The notes beneath the pieces were generated by a model, which saw only the letters and a program-made list of their open reading frames with translations, had not been told where the DNA came from and searched no databases. A stretch of 64,000 nucleotides of DNA from Blastococcus sp. CT_GayMR19 (GTDB lineage: Bacteria > Actinomycetota > Actinomycetes > Mycobacteriales > Geodermatophilaceae). The stretch is taken from the NCBI RefSeq assembly GCF_004570385.1, contig NZ_SPQL01000011.1:62001-126000 (forward strand), given 5' to 3'. Positions 32,116 through 41,047 of the stretch are shown here, in pieces; position 1 is the first letter of the stretch, and the number at the start of each line of letters is the position of its first letter. Both the position numbers and the translations under genes were made by a program.

Positions 32116-33702
32116 GTGGTCGAACCAGGTCGACGGTGCCTGGGGGACCGTTACGAACTGGACCGACTGATCGCCGCCGGCGGTATGGGACAGGTCTGGC
32201 GGGGGCTGGACATCGCCCTGCACCGGCCGGTCGCCGTGAAGGTGCTGCGCAGCGAGTACACCGGCGACCCCACGTTCCTGGCCCGCTTCCGGGCGGAGGC
32301 CCAGCACGCCGCCTCACTCAGCCACCCGAACATCGCCGCGGTCTTCGACTACGGCGAGGAGATCGCGCAGGACGGCACGGGCGAGACCCTGGCCTACCTG
32401 GTCATGGAACTCGTGGAGGGCGAACCGCTCTCCACTCTGGTGGCACGCGAGGGGCCGCTCGCGACGGCGACCACGCTCTCGCTGCTCCGGCAGACCGCCT
32501 TCGGCCTCGGCGAGGCGCACCGTGCCGGCCTGGTGCACCGCGACGTGAAGCCCGGGAACATCCTGGTCCGCCCTGACGGCAGCGTGAAGATCACCGACTT
32601 CGGCATCGCGTGGTCGGCCCGCAGCGTCGCGCTGACGCGGACCGGGCAGGTCATCGGCACGCCGCAGTACCTGTCGCCGGAGCAGGCCGAGGGCCGGTCC
32701 CCCACACCGGCCAGCGACGTCTACGCGCTCGGGTTGATCGGCTACGAGTGCCTCACCGGGCACCCCGCCTTCGAGGGCGACAACGCCGTGACCATCGCGC
32801 TGAAGCAGGTGCAGCAGGACCCCGAGCCACTGCCGGGGGACCTGCCTGCCGGTGTCCGCGGGCTGATCCGCCGCGCCCTGCTCAAGGATCCCGCCGCCCG
32901 GCTGCCCGACGGCGCAGCCTTCGCCGCGGCGATCGACGACGTGCTCGCCGGGCGCAGCCTGGCCGACGCCCCGGCGACCGTCTCCGTCCCGCTGGCCGCC
33001 ACCGGCGCGTTGCCCCGGCAGCGGGCCGCGGGTGCCGGACACCGGCGGCCGGGGTCCACGCGCTCCCCCGCCGGCCGCAGCCGGCGCCGCGTCGCGGCGG
33101 TCCTGCTGCCGCTGCTGGCCCTGCTCGCCGGGGCAGGCATCGCGGCCGCCCTGCTGCAGGCCCTGTCCGACGGGCCACCCGCCTCGACCGCGTCGGCTGC
33201 CGAGCAGGTGCAGAGCGGCAGCATCGTCCTGGATGCCGACAACTACATCGGCCGCCCGGTCGAGGACGTCGCGGCCCGGCTGACGGCCCTGGGCCTGAAC
33301 GTCGAGCTCCGTGAGCTGGTCACCGCGGACACCGCGCCCGACCGGGTGACCGCCGTCGAGCCCTCCGGCACGTCCCTGGCCGTCGGGGACACCGTGGTCG
33401 TCACCTACGCGGTGGCTCCGCCCGCGGCCAGCACCGGCCCCAGCCGCGGCGGCTCCGCGCCCTCGGTCGCCGCGGTGGTCGACGAGCCGGCACCGACGCA
33501 GCCGGAAGAGACCGCGGTACCGGCGTCCCCGAGCGGCCCGGTGCTCTCCGCGGCGGCGCCCTCGACCACGACGTCGGCCACCCCGACGGAGAGCGTTTCC
33601 CCGGGCAGTACGACCCCGTCGACCGCACCCACGAGCGGCGCGACGTCCTCCAGTGCGGCGGGGTCCACGTCGGCCTCGTCGAGCGAGTCCGACGACGACT
33701 GA
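32116..33702 (+). CDS. PknB-like Ser/Thr protein kinase with one PASTA domain
   Basis: 528-aa receptor kinase. The kinase domain (about 15-285) has AAGGMGQVWRG, VAVKVLRSEY (catalytic Lys), LVHRDVKPGNILV, KITDFGIAWS and GTPQYLSPEQAEG, all intact. A basic juxtamembrane stretch and membrane helix (about 330-352, VLLPLLALLAGAGIAAAL) lead to a single PASTA domain (about 380-435, NYIGRPVEDVAARLTALGLN) and a Ser/Thr/Pro-rich tail. PASTA binds peptidoglycan fragments. GTG 32116 has GAGGAG upstream. It is separate from the fha/pst operon, so it is an additional kinase. Confidence 0.94.
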   Translation: MVEPGRRCLGDRYELDRLIAAGGMGQVWRGLDIALHRPVAVKVLRSEYTGDPTFLARFRAEAQHAASLSHPNIAAVFDYGEEIAQDGTGETLAYLVMELVEGEPLSTLVAREGPLATATTLSLLRQTAFGLGEAHRAGLVHRDVKPGNILVRPDGSVKITDFGIAWSARSVALTRTGQVIGTPQYLSPEQAEGRSPTPASDVYALGLIGYECLTGHPAFEGDNAVTIALKQVQQDPEPLPGDLPAGVRGLIRRALLKDPAARLPDGAAFAAAIDDVLAGRSLADAPATVSVPLAATGALPRQRAAGAGHRRPGSTRSPAGRSRRRVAAVLLPLLALLAGAGIAAALLQALSDGPPASTASAAEQVQSGSIVLDADNYIGRPVEDVAARLTALGLNVELRELVTADTAPDRVTAVEPSGTSLAVGDTVVVTYAVAPPAASTGPSRGGSAPSVAAVVDEPAPTQPEETAVPASPSGPVLSAAAPSTTTSATPTESVSPGSTTPSTAPTSGATSSSAAGSTSASSSESDDD

Positions 33703-33731
33703 CTCCGGTCAGCTCGTCGTGGTTGCGCTGG

Positions 33732-34466
33732 TCAGTCGCGCTTGGCGCCGGTCCACAGTGCGGCGCCGAGGAGGCCGAGCGCGGCGGTGAGCAGGAAACC
33801 GCGGTCGCCGTCCGCCCGGGGGAGGGCGACCAGCAGCCAGAAGACGGACAGGCAGACCAGCCCGGCGGCGCCGATCCGCCAGGCCTGACCGGCGCGCGGG
33901 CGCCCGCCCGGCGAGGACGCGTAGAGGAGGGCCAGCAGCCCCACGAGGACGGCGGCCGTGGCGAAGGCCGACCACAGCGGCACGACGTCCCACAGCGACT
34001 GCGAGCCGAGGTCGAGCGCCAGACCCAGCTGGAGCACCAGCATCGCCAGCGCGGCCAGGCCCACCGCGATCAGGGCGCTGCGGTCCTGGGGGAGCCGGGC
34101 CGCCCGTGCCTTCGTGCGCTCCCGGGGGGCGTCGTCCGACTCGAGGCTCTCCGGCCACGTCGAGACCGGTGCCGGCGGGGCGGCGGACTGCGGGGCGGCG
34201 GGCGGCGGAGGTGGCGGCGGCGGGGTCCCGAGGCCGGGGAGCCCGGGCACCCAGTCCACCGGCCCGGTCGGCTGCGGCGGCGGCTGGACGGACGGAACCG
34301 GCTGGGCTCCGACGGCCGTGGCTCCGAACGAGGTGGCACCCGGGTGGGGAGGAAGCTGCTTGGTCACCGGGGCGGCAGTCGGTTGGACCACGGGGATCTC
34401 CGCGGTGCTGGGCTGTGCGGGATCGGCCGGATCTCCGGGCGACCGGGGGTGGGACGGGACGCTCAC
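33732..34466 (-). CDS. Proline-rich membrane protein of unknown function
   Basis: 244-aa protein not recognised. The first ~115 residues are a Pro/Ala-rich cytoplasmic region (PPPQPTGPVDWVPGLPGLG then poly-Pro). Three to four hydrophobic helices follow (LIAVGLAALAMLVLQLGLAL, FATAAVLVGLLALLYA, GLVCLSVFWLLVAL, LLTAALGLLGAALW). GTG 34466 has a very good GGAGGAG. It faces the PASTA kinase gene end to end, 29 bases apart, and is divergent from cinA. Confidence 0.78.
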   Translation of the reverse strand: MSVPSHPRSPGDPADPAQPSTAEIPVVQPTAAPVTKQLPPHPGATSFGATAVGAQPVPSVQPPPQPTGPVDWVPGLPGLGTPPPPPPPPAAPQSAAPPAPVSTWPESLESDDAPRERTKARAARLPQDRSALIAVGLAALAMLVLQLGLALDLGSQSLWDVVPLWSAFATAAVLVGLLALLYASSPGGRPRAGQAWRIGAAGLVCLSVFWLLVALPRADGDRGFLLTAALGLLGAALWTGAKRD

Positions 34467-34628
34467 GGCTCCTCCTTGCGCGCTCCGGTGGTCCGCGGGC
34501 CGGACCTCTCTCGTCCGCACGGTATCCGTGACCGGCCCCCGGGCCGGTGCGGCTCCCCGGTCGGGGGTCCCGGAAACGGGCCCGGGCCCGAGCTGCTCCT
34601 CCCGCCGGCCCGACCTAGGGTCGCCAGC

Positions 34629-35912
34629 GTGGTCACGCGCGCAGGCATCGTCGTCACCGGGACCGAGGTGCTGACCGGCCGGGTCCCCGACCGCAACGGC
34701 CCCTGGCTGGCCGAGCAGCTGCGCCTCCTCGGGATCGACGTCGGGCACGTGGTCGTCGTCGGTGACCGGCCCGGCGACCTCCGGGACGCGTTGGGGTTCC
34801 TCGCCGGCACCGGGGTGGCGCTGGTCATCACCACGGGTGGGCTCGGTCCCACGGCCGACGACCTGACCGCGGAGGTCGTCGGCGGGTTCCAGGGTCGCCC
34901 CTCATCGCTCGACCCGGCCCTGGAGCAGCGCATCGCGGCCATCGTGGAACGGCTCACGGCAGCGCGGGGCTGGTCGACGACGCCCGAGGCCATGGCCGCC
35001 GGCGTCCGGAAGCAGGCCCTGGTCCCCGCCGGCGCGGTCGTCCTCGAGCCGGTCGGCACCGCGCCGGGCCTGGTCGTCCCGCCCGCCGACGGGCGGGACG
35101 GTCCCGTCGTCCTGGTGCTGCCGGGCCCGCCGCCCGAGCTGCGCGGCATGTGGCCGGCGGCGCTCGACGCCGAGCCGGTCCGCAGTGCCCTGGCAGGGGG
35201 CGCGGAGCTCCGGCAGGAGACGGTCCGGTTGTGGCGCACGCTCGAGGCGCAACTGGCCGTGACCCTCCGCGAGGTCGAGCCGGACCTGGCCGGCCTCGAG
35301 GTCACGACCTGCATGCGTGAGGGCGAGCTGGAGATCGTGACCCGCTTCGCACCGGAGGCCCAGGGCGCCTACGACCGGCTGCTGGCGGCCCTCGTCGAGA
35401 ACCACGGGGACGCCCTGTTCTCGACCGGCCCCACGCTGGACGACCTGGTCGCGGGCGCCTTCGCCGACCGAGGGCTCACCGTGGCCACCGCCGAGTCCTG
35501 CACCGGCGGTCTGCTCGCCGGGCGGTTGACCGAGCGCGCGGGCTCGTCGGGGTGGGTCCTCGGGGGCATCACCGCCTACGCGAACTCGGCGAAGGAGCGG
35601 CTCGTCGGCGTCCCTGCCGAGATGCTCGCCGCGCACGGGGCGGTCAGCCCCGAGGTGGCCGTGGCCCTCGCCGAGGGGGCCCGGGCGCGGTTCGGTGCCG
35701 ACATCGGCGTCGGGATCACCGGGATCGCCGGGCCCGGCGGGGGAACGCCGGACAAGCCGGTCGGGACGGTGCACCTCTGCGTCGCCGGCCCGGACGGGCA
35801 GGAGGCGCGGGCGCTCCGGCTGGCGGGCTCACGGACGGCGGTGCGGGAACGATCCGTCACGATGGCGATGCACCTGCTGCGCCAGCTGCTCCTGGGCGGC
35901 CCGCCCGCCTGA
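34629..35912 (+). CDS. cinA: CinA-family protein (MoCF-like plus NMN deamidase domains)
   Basis: 427-aa two-domain protein. The N-terminal molybdopterin-binding-like/COG1058 domain (RAGIVVTGTEVLTGRVPDRNG, ITTGGLGPTADDLTAE) has pyrophosphatase activity in characterised members. The C-terminal CinA domain (about 265-425) carries ATAESCTGGLLAGRLTERAG and YANSAKERLVGV, the Ser/Tyr/Lys NMN deamidase residues, and GITGIAGPGGGTPDKPVGTV. It recycles nicotinamide mononucleotide for NAD. GTG 34629 begins right at the domain. Confidence 0.93.
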   Translation: MVTRAGIVVTGTEVLTGRVPDRNGPWLAEQLRLLGIDVGHVVVVGDRPGDLRDALGFLAGTGVALVITTGGLGPTADDLTAEVVGGFQGRPSSLDPALEQRIAAIVERLTAARGWSTTPEAMAAGVRKQALVPAGAVVLEPVGTAPGLVVPPADGRDGPVVLVLPGPPPELRGMWPAALDAEPVRSALAGGAELRQETVRLWRTLEAQLAVTLREVEPDLAGLEVTTCMREGELEIVTRFAPEAQGAYDRLLAALVENHGDALFSTGPTLDDLVAGAFADRGLTVATAESCTGGLLAGRLTERAGSSGWVLGGITAYANSAKERLVGVPAEMLAAHGAVSPEVAVALAEGARARFGADIGVGITGIAGPGGGTPDKPVGTVHLCVAGPDGQEARALRLAGSRTAVRERSVTMAMHLLRQLLLGGPPA

Positions 35913-35964
35913 TGGCGGACGGCGGCCGGCGGAGCCGCCCTCCCACTGCGAGAGCCCCCGTGCA

Positions 35965-36048
35965 CGGTGGCTCCGGCGGTTGCGCGGTGGCTCTGGCGGA
36001 GTGGCGCGGTGGCTCCGGCGGTTGCGCGGTGGCTCCGGCGGAGTGGCG
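35965..36048. repeat. 42-bp tandem repeat
   Basis: Two adjacent 42-base units differ at one base. Each is built of two ~21-base half-units starting CGGTGGCTC(C/T)GGCGG; a partial third begins at 36049. It occupies the spacer between cinA and the acyl-CoA dehydrogenase gene. There is no spacer/repeat alternation, so it is not a CRISPR. Confidence 0.85.
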
Positions 36049-36113
36049 CGGCGGCTGGGACAGACCCGCCCGGACTGCCCTCACGCGGCGCCCACCGGGC
36101 GGCCGCGGCACTA

Positions 36114-36129
36114 CCTACTGATGAGTAGG
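36114..36129. promoter_or_regulatory. Palindromic operator-like site upstream of aidB
   Basis: CCTACT-GATG-AGTAGG is a perfect inverted repeat with 6-base arms, ending eight bases before the ATG of the acyl-CoA dehydrogenase. Its position and form suggest a TetR-type repressor site overlapping the transcript start. Confidence 0.5.
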
Positions 36130-36137
36130 GTGCCGAC

Positions 36138-37766
36138 ATGAGCGGCACGCACGAGGTCACCAACCAGGTCCCGCCGCTGTCGGGGCACGACCCGATCTCC
36201 GGCGACGCCGCGCTGGCCGAGGCCTGTCTCCGGCATGCGGACGCCGCCGCGCTGGAGTCGCTGACGGACCTGGGACGCCTGGCCGGCAGCGAGCAGGCGC
36301 AGGAGTGGGGACGCGTCGCGAACGAGAACCCGCCGAGACTGCGCACCCACGACCGGTACGGCCACCGGGTCGACGAGGTGGAGTTCCACCCCTACTGGCA
36401 CGAGCTGATGCGCACCGCCGTGGGTTCCGGCCTGGCCGGCGCCCCGTGGGCGGCGTCCCGGGCCGGGGACCGGCACGCGCACGTCCGTCGCGCGGTGGGC
36501 TACTTCGGCTGGACGCAGGTCGAGATGGGCCATGCCTGCCCGGTGACCATGACCTACGCCGCCGTCCCGGCGCTGCGCAGCACCCCCGAGCTCGCCGCCC
36601 GCTTCGAGCCGGGCCTCACCAGCCTCGACTACCAGTTCGGCCTCGCCGAGCCCGGGACGAAGACCGGCCTGATCGCCGGAATGGGGATGACCGAGAAGCA
36701 GGGTGGCTCCGACGTCCGGACCAACACGACGCGCGCGGTCGCGCGGCCGGACGGGAGCTACGCCCTGACCGGGCACAAGTGGTTCACCTCGGCGCCCATG
36801 AGCGACCTGTTCCTCGTCCTGGCGCAGCTCGACGAGGGGGTCTCCTGCTTCGCGGTCCCCCGGGTGCTGCCCGACGGCAGCCGCAACGTCTTCCGCCTCC
36901 AGCGGCTCAAGGACAAGCTCGGCGACCGGTCCAACGCCTCGAGCGAGGTCGAGTTCGAGGGGACGACGGGCTGGCTCGTGGGGGAGCCCGGCCGCGGCGT
37001 GCCCGCCATCATCGAGATGGTCAACACCACGCGGCTGGACTGCGTGCTGGGCTCGGCGTCGACCGTGCGGGCCGCGCTCACCCAGGGCATCCATCACGCA
37101 GGGCACCGCCGCGCGTTCGGTGCGCTGCTGGCCGACCAGCCGCTCATGCAGAACGTGCTGGCCGACCTGGCCGTGGAGAGCGAGGCGGCCACCGCGCTGG
37201 CCATCCGGCTGGCCGCGGCGCTGGACGCGGGGGAGTCGGCCTTCCTGCGCCTGGCGGGCGCCGCCGCCAAGTTCTGGGTGTGCAAGCGCACCCCCGGCGT
37301 CGTCGCGGAGGCGATGGAGGTGCTGGGCGGCAACGGCTACGTCGAGGAGTCGGGCCTGCCCCGGCTGTACCGGCAGTCGCCGCTGAACTCGATCTGGGAG
37401 GGCTCGGGCAACGTCATCGCGCTGGACGTGCTGCGGGCGATGGGCCGCTCCTCGGACACGCTGGCCGCGGTCACCGACGAGATCGAACTCGCCCGCGGCG
37501 CCGATCCCCGCTTCGACGACGCGGTCAAACGACTGCACGCCGAGCTCGGCGACCCCGGGCAACTGCCGTTCCGGGCGCGGCGACTCGCCGGACTTCTCGC
37601 CCTCTGTCTCCAGGGGTCGCTGCTCCTACGGAACGCCCCGGAGCCGGTCGCCGACGCGTTCTGCGCCTCTCGCCTGGGCGGGGACTGGGGCGCGGTCCTC
37701 GGGACGCTCCCGGCGGGAACCGCGGTCGGGGAGATCATCGAGCGCGCTCGAGTCGGGGCTGTCTGA
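36138..37766 (+). CDS. aidB: AidB-type acyl-CoA dehydrogenase
   Basis: 542-aa flavoprotein, longer than ordinary acyl-CoA dehydrogenases as expected for AidB. Signatures are GHACPVTMTYAAVPALR, GMTEKQGGSDVRTNTT, GHKWFTSAPMSD, LKDKLGDRSNASSEVEF, VLGGNGYVEESGLPRLYR and SPLNSIWEGSGNVIALDVLR. In E. coli AidB binds DNA and is induced by alkylation; in actinobacteria the relatives may act on acyl-CoAs. The C-terminal DNA-binding region of the E. coli form is only partly evident. A palindrome precedes the start. Confidence 0.9.
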   Translation: MSGTHEVTNQVPPLSGHDPISGDAALAEACLRHADAAALESLTDLGRLAGSEQAQEWGRVANENPPRLRTHDRYGHRVDEVEFHPYWHELMRTAVGSGLAGAPWAASRAGDRHAHVRRAVGYFGWTQVEMGHACPVTMTYAAVPALRSTPELAARFEPGLTSLDYQFGLAEPGTKTGLIAGMGMTEKQGGSDVRTNTTRAVARPDGSYALTGHKWFTSAPMSDLFLVLAQLDEGVSCFAVPRVLPDGSRNVFRLQRLKDKLGDRSNASSEVEFEGTTGWLVGEPGRGVPAIIEMVNTTRLDCVLGSASTVRAALTQGIHHAGHRRAFGALLADQPLMQNVLADLAVESEAATALAIRLAAALDAGESAFLRLAGAAAKFWVCKRTPGVVAEAMEVLGGNGYVEESGLPRLYRQSPLNSIWEGSGNVIALDVLRAMGRSSDTLAAVTDEIELARGADPRFDDAVKRLHAELGDPGQLPFRARRLAGLLALCLQGSLLLRNAPEPVADAFCASRLGGDWGAVLGTLPAGTAVGEIIERARVGAV

Positions 37767-37856
37767 AACGCCGCGGAACGAACTACCCTCGATGTAATTC
37801 ATGTGCCGCCCCTTCCCCGGACGGGACGGTCCTGTGCCGCAATTTCTTGCGGACCG

Positions 37857-40013
37857 ATGCACTGGACGAGAGCGGGCAGCGTGCGAGAACACGACGACGG
37901 GTCACAGGCGGGTGCTTCCGACCCGCTGGCCGGTGTCCCGGACGCCGTCTACCGTCTCGACGCGCACGGTCGGTTCCGCTACCTCAACTCCGCCGCCGAG
38001 GCGCTGATGGAGCGCACCGCGGATGAGCTGATCGGCCAGCATGCGCTCAACTGTTTCCCCGACGCCCGCGGCTCGTTCATCGAGGAGCAGTTCCGCGGCG
38101 CGTTCACCGACGGCCTCGCGCGGCAGTTCACCTACTTCTACGCGCCGCAGAAGCGCTGGTACGAGATCCGGGCCTTTCGCGACCAGGACGGCCTCGCGGT
38201 CTTCTTCCGGGACGTCGACGACCACTTCCGCAGCGACCAGCAGCGGGACGCGGAGGTGCGCGAGCTCACCGACGTGCTGGAGGCGCTCCCGTCGGCGACG
38301 GTGCTGGTGGACGGCGACGGCCGCATCATCAACGCGAACCGGGCCTGGGAGGTGAACGGCGAGGTCTTCCGGTCCGACGGGCACAAACCCGGCGGTGTGG
38401 GGGACAACTACCTCGACGCGATGAGGATCGGGCTGGACCCGGCCGACCACGCCGTCATCGACGCGGCGATGCGCCGTCTCGTGCAGGAGCCTACCGAGGG
38501 CGGGGTCGCCTACCCCGCGACGGCGACGTTCGACCACGACTACTCCTGCCGGATGGGCGAGGAGACCGCCTGGTTCCGGCTGCAGGCCTCGCGGGTGATC
38601 GGAGCCTCCCGGGTGGTCGTCACCCACACCGACATCACGGCCCGCGTGCGCAGCGAGCAGGCGCTGGCCTGGCAGGCCGCTCACGACGACCTGACCGGCC
38701 TGCCGAACCGGAGCTCCCTCCTGCGCTCCATCCGGGACGCGCTCACGGACCGCAGCAGCGATACCGGCGCCACCGGTCTGCTGGTGCTCGACCTGGACGG
38801 CTTCAAGACCGTCAACGACTCGCTGGGGCACGAGGTCGGTGACGCGCTGCTCTGCCAGGTCGCGGCCCGGCTGGCCGAGCAGGTCCGGCCCGGGGACGTG
38901 GTGGGACGGCTCGGTGGCGACCAGTTCGTCGTCCTCGCCCGCGGCTGCGACTCCTCGGAGGCGGCCGCGCTCGCGTTCCGGCTGCAGACGACCTTCGCCC
39001 TGCCCTTCGTCGCATCCGGCATCACGGTCCCGGTCTCGGCCAGCATCGGCGTCGCCGTCTCGCGGCCCGACTCCGACGACGCGCACCAGCTGCTCAGCGA
39101 CGCCGACGCGGCGATGTACGCGGCCAAGGGCTCCGGCCGCGACCGCGTCCACCTGTTCTCGCCGGGCCTGCGCGAGGCGGCTCGCTGGCGCCTGGAGGTG
39201 GCCACCCGCCTGCGGGAGGACGCCATCGACCAGCTCGTCGTCCACTACCAGCCCGTGGTGCGACTGGACACCGGCGAGGTCGAGGGCGTGGAGGCGCTCG
39301 TCCGCTGGCAGCACCCCGAGCGGGGCCTCCTGCCACCCGACTCCTTCCTCTCCGTCGCCGAGGAGACCGGCCAGGTCATCCCCATCACCCGGTGGCTGCT
39401 GCGCGAGACGACCCGGCGGGCCGCGGAGTGGGCAGCCGAGGGCCTGCCGCTGCGGATGTCGGTGAACGTCAGCGCCCGGCACTTCTCGGCCGAGACGCTG
39501 GTCCGGGACGTCCGAGTGGCCCTCCGGGAGTCCGGCCTGCCGGCGGACCAGCTGGTGCTCGAGCTCACCGAGACCACGGTCGCCGAGGACCCGACCCGCG
39601 CGGAGGACCAGCTCACCGTGCTCCGCAGCTTCGGCGTCCGCGTGGCGATCGACGACTTCGGGACGGGCTGGTCGTCGCTGGCTCAGCTCTTCGCGCTCCC
39701 GATCGGGACGCTGAAGATCGACCGCTCGCTCCTGAACGCGGCGGAGCGGGCTGCGGCGGGGGAGAGCGGGGCGGTCCTGGCGGCCATCGTGGGCCTGACC
39801 CGCACGCTCGGCATCCGTTCGGTGGCCGAGGGCGTCGAGACCCCGGAGCACCTGCGCATGGTGCGCGATGCCGGCTGCGACCTCGCCCAGGGCTGGCTGC
39901 TCGGTCAGGCGATGCCGGCCGACGCGGTTCCCGGGTTCGTGCGCCGGGTGCAGGCGGCCGGCGGCGACCTGTGCGCCCTGGCGGTCGCCGGCGCGGCGAT
40001 CCACGCCGGGTGA
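37857..40013 (+). CDS. PAS-GGDEF-EAL protein with degenerate GGDQF and intact EAL
   Basis: About 718 aa and no membrane segment. Two PAS-like sensor domains (about 25-125, DAVYRLDAHGRFRYLNSAAE; and 130-270, VLVDGDGRIINANRAW) precede a GGDEF domain in which RLGGDQF replaces the catalytic Glu with Gln. A complete EAL domain follows: VEALVRWQHPERG, NVSARHFS, LELTETTVAED, IDDFGTGWSS, KIDRSL and EGVETPEH. It is predicted to be a c-di-GMP phosphodiesterase whose GGDQF part may bind GTP. ATG 37857 chosen; GTG 37881 is an alternative. Confidence 0.92.
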   Translation: MHWTRAGSVREHDDGSQAGASDPLAGVPDAVYRLDAHGRFRYLNSAAEALMERTADELIGQHALNCFPDARGSFIEEQFRGAFTDGLARQFTYFYAPQKRWYEIRAFRDQDGLAVFFRDVDDHFRSDQQRDAEVRELTDVLEALPSATVLVDGDGRIINANRAWEVNGEVFRSDGHKPGGVGDNYLDAMRIGLDPADHAVIDAAMRRLVQEPTEGGVAYPATATFDHDYSCRMGEETAWFRLQASRVIGASRVVVTHTDITARVRSEQALAWQAAHDDLTGLPNRSSLLRSIRDALTDRSSDTGATGLLVLDLDGFKTVNDSLGHEVGDALLCQVAARLAEQVRPGDVVGRLGGDQFVVLARGCDSSEAAALAFRLQTTFALPFVASGITVPVSASIGVAVSRPDSDDAHQLLSDADAAMYAAKGSGRDRVHLFSPGLREAARWRLEVATRLREDAIDQLVVHYQPVVRLDTGEVEGVEALVRWQHPERGLLPPDSFLSVAEETGQVIPITRWLLRETTRRAAEWAAEGLPLRMSVNVSARHFSAETLVRDVRVALRESGLPADQLVLELTETTVAEDPTRAEDQLTVLRSFGVRVAIDDFGTGWSSLAQLFALPIGTLKIDRSLLNAAERAAAGESGAVLAAIVGLTRTLGIRSVAEGVETPEHLRMVRDAGCDLAQGWLLGQAMPADAVPGFVRRVQAAGGDLCALAVAGAAIHAG

Positions 40014-40174
40014 TCGGCCGTCGTCCGGGCCGCCGGGCGACGGCGCCAGGCGGTCCGCCGCGCTTCTCGCCGCTCCCGACGGGCCCGGCCGCGGACCCGG
40101 TCACGGACCCGGCCATGGACCCGGGCGGGGCACCGCACGTCACCGACGACGTCGGGGCGCGGCACACTGCTCCC

Positions 40175-40885
40175 GTGTCCGACACCCTCGCCCCCGGGAC
40201 CCCGACCGACTCCGGGACGCTGCCCGATCCCGGCGCCGGCGCGGACGGCCGCGTCCGGCCGGCCCTGGACCTGCTCATCTGGGACGCGCCGAACATCGAC
40301 ATGACCCTGTCGACGGTGATCGGCGCGCGGCCAACCGCCGCCTCCCGCCCGCGGTTCGACGCCATCGCCGCCTGGTTCGTCGAGGGCGCCGGCGATCCCA
40401 CGGAACCGGACGCCTCCGACGTCGAGGCCTGCGTGTTCGCCAACATCCCGCCGCAGCCGGGCACGCTGCAGCGCTGGGTCGAGGCGCTGCGCGGCTTCGG
40501 CTTCGCCGTCTTCGCCCGGCCCAAGACCCAGCCGGACGACGACATCGACCAGGACATGCTCGACCACATCGCGGTGCGGGCGCACAGCCACCGCCTGCGC
40601 CGGCTGGTCGTGTTCTCCGGGGACGGCCGGAACTTCGCCGAACCGCTGGAGCAGCTCGTCCGCGAGGGCACCCAGGTCGTCGTCGTGGCCTTCAGCGAGG
40701 TCGCCGGCTACGCGATCAGCTCCGACCTGCTCCAGTTCATCGACATCGAGGACGTTCCCGGGGCGTTCACCGAGCCGCTGGACCGCGTCCGTCTCGACGC
40801 CCTGCCGCCGGACGGTGCGTGGCTGCGGCCGACCAGGAGCCTGCGCGACTTCGTCAGCTCCTGGACCGCCCGCCGCAACGGCTGA
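40175..40885 (+). CDS. NYN-domain (PIN-like ribonuclease fold) protein
   Basis: 236-aa protein of the LabA/DUF88-like NYN group. LDLLIWDAPNIDMTLSTVIG is the first acidic strand (Asp then DxxN), ARPKTQPDDDIDQDMLDHIAV supplies the central acidic cluster, and LRRLVVFSGDGRNFAEPLEQL and VVVVAFSEVAGYAISS complete the PIN-like core. It is a likely metal-dependent RNase, target unknown. GTG 40175 chosen; ATG 40115 is in frame. It lies between two c-di-GMP genes. Confidence 0.86.
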   Translation: MSDTLAPGTPTDSGTLPDPGAGADGRVRPALDLLIWDAPNIDMTLSTVIGARPTAASRPRFDAIAAWFVEGAGDPTEPDASDVEACVFANIPPQPGTLQRWVEALRGFGFAVFARPKTQPDDDIDQDMLDHIAVRAHSHRLRRLVVFSGDGRNFAEPLEQLVREGTQVVVVAFSEVAGYAISSDLLQFIDIEDVPGAFTEPLDRVRLDALPPDGAWLRPTRSLRDFVSSWTARRNG

Positions 40886-41047
40886 CGCCGTGCCGCATCG
40901 ACCGACGCCGGGGGGACGCCGCACGGGGCCGGTCACCCACGAGGGTCGGGCGGACCCCGCGGGCTCAGGCGCAGCCGGCCCGGTGCCGATGTCGGACACG
41001 TGGAGGCCCGTGGTGACGTCGCCGTGGCCGATCGCCTGCGCGAGGCG

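Noticed and set aside
35940-36060. Possible CRISPR array
   Set aside because: Units are contiguous, without unique spacers, and no cas genes are present.
40081-40135. GGACCCGG-type short repeats before the NYN gene
   Set aside because: Three imperfect 12-base copies of a simple GC-rich string; too simple to assign a function.
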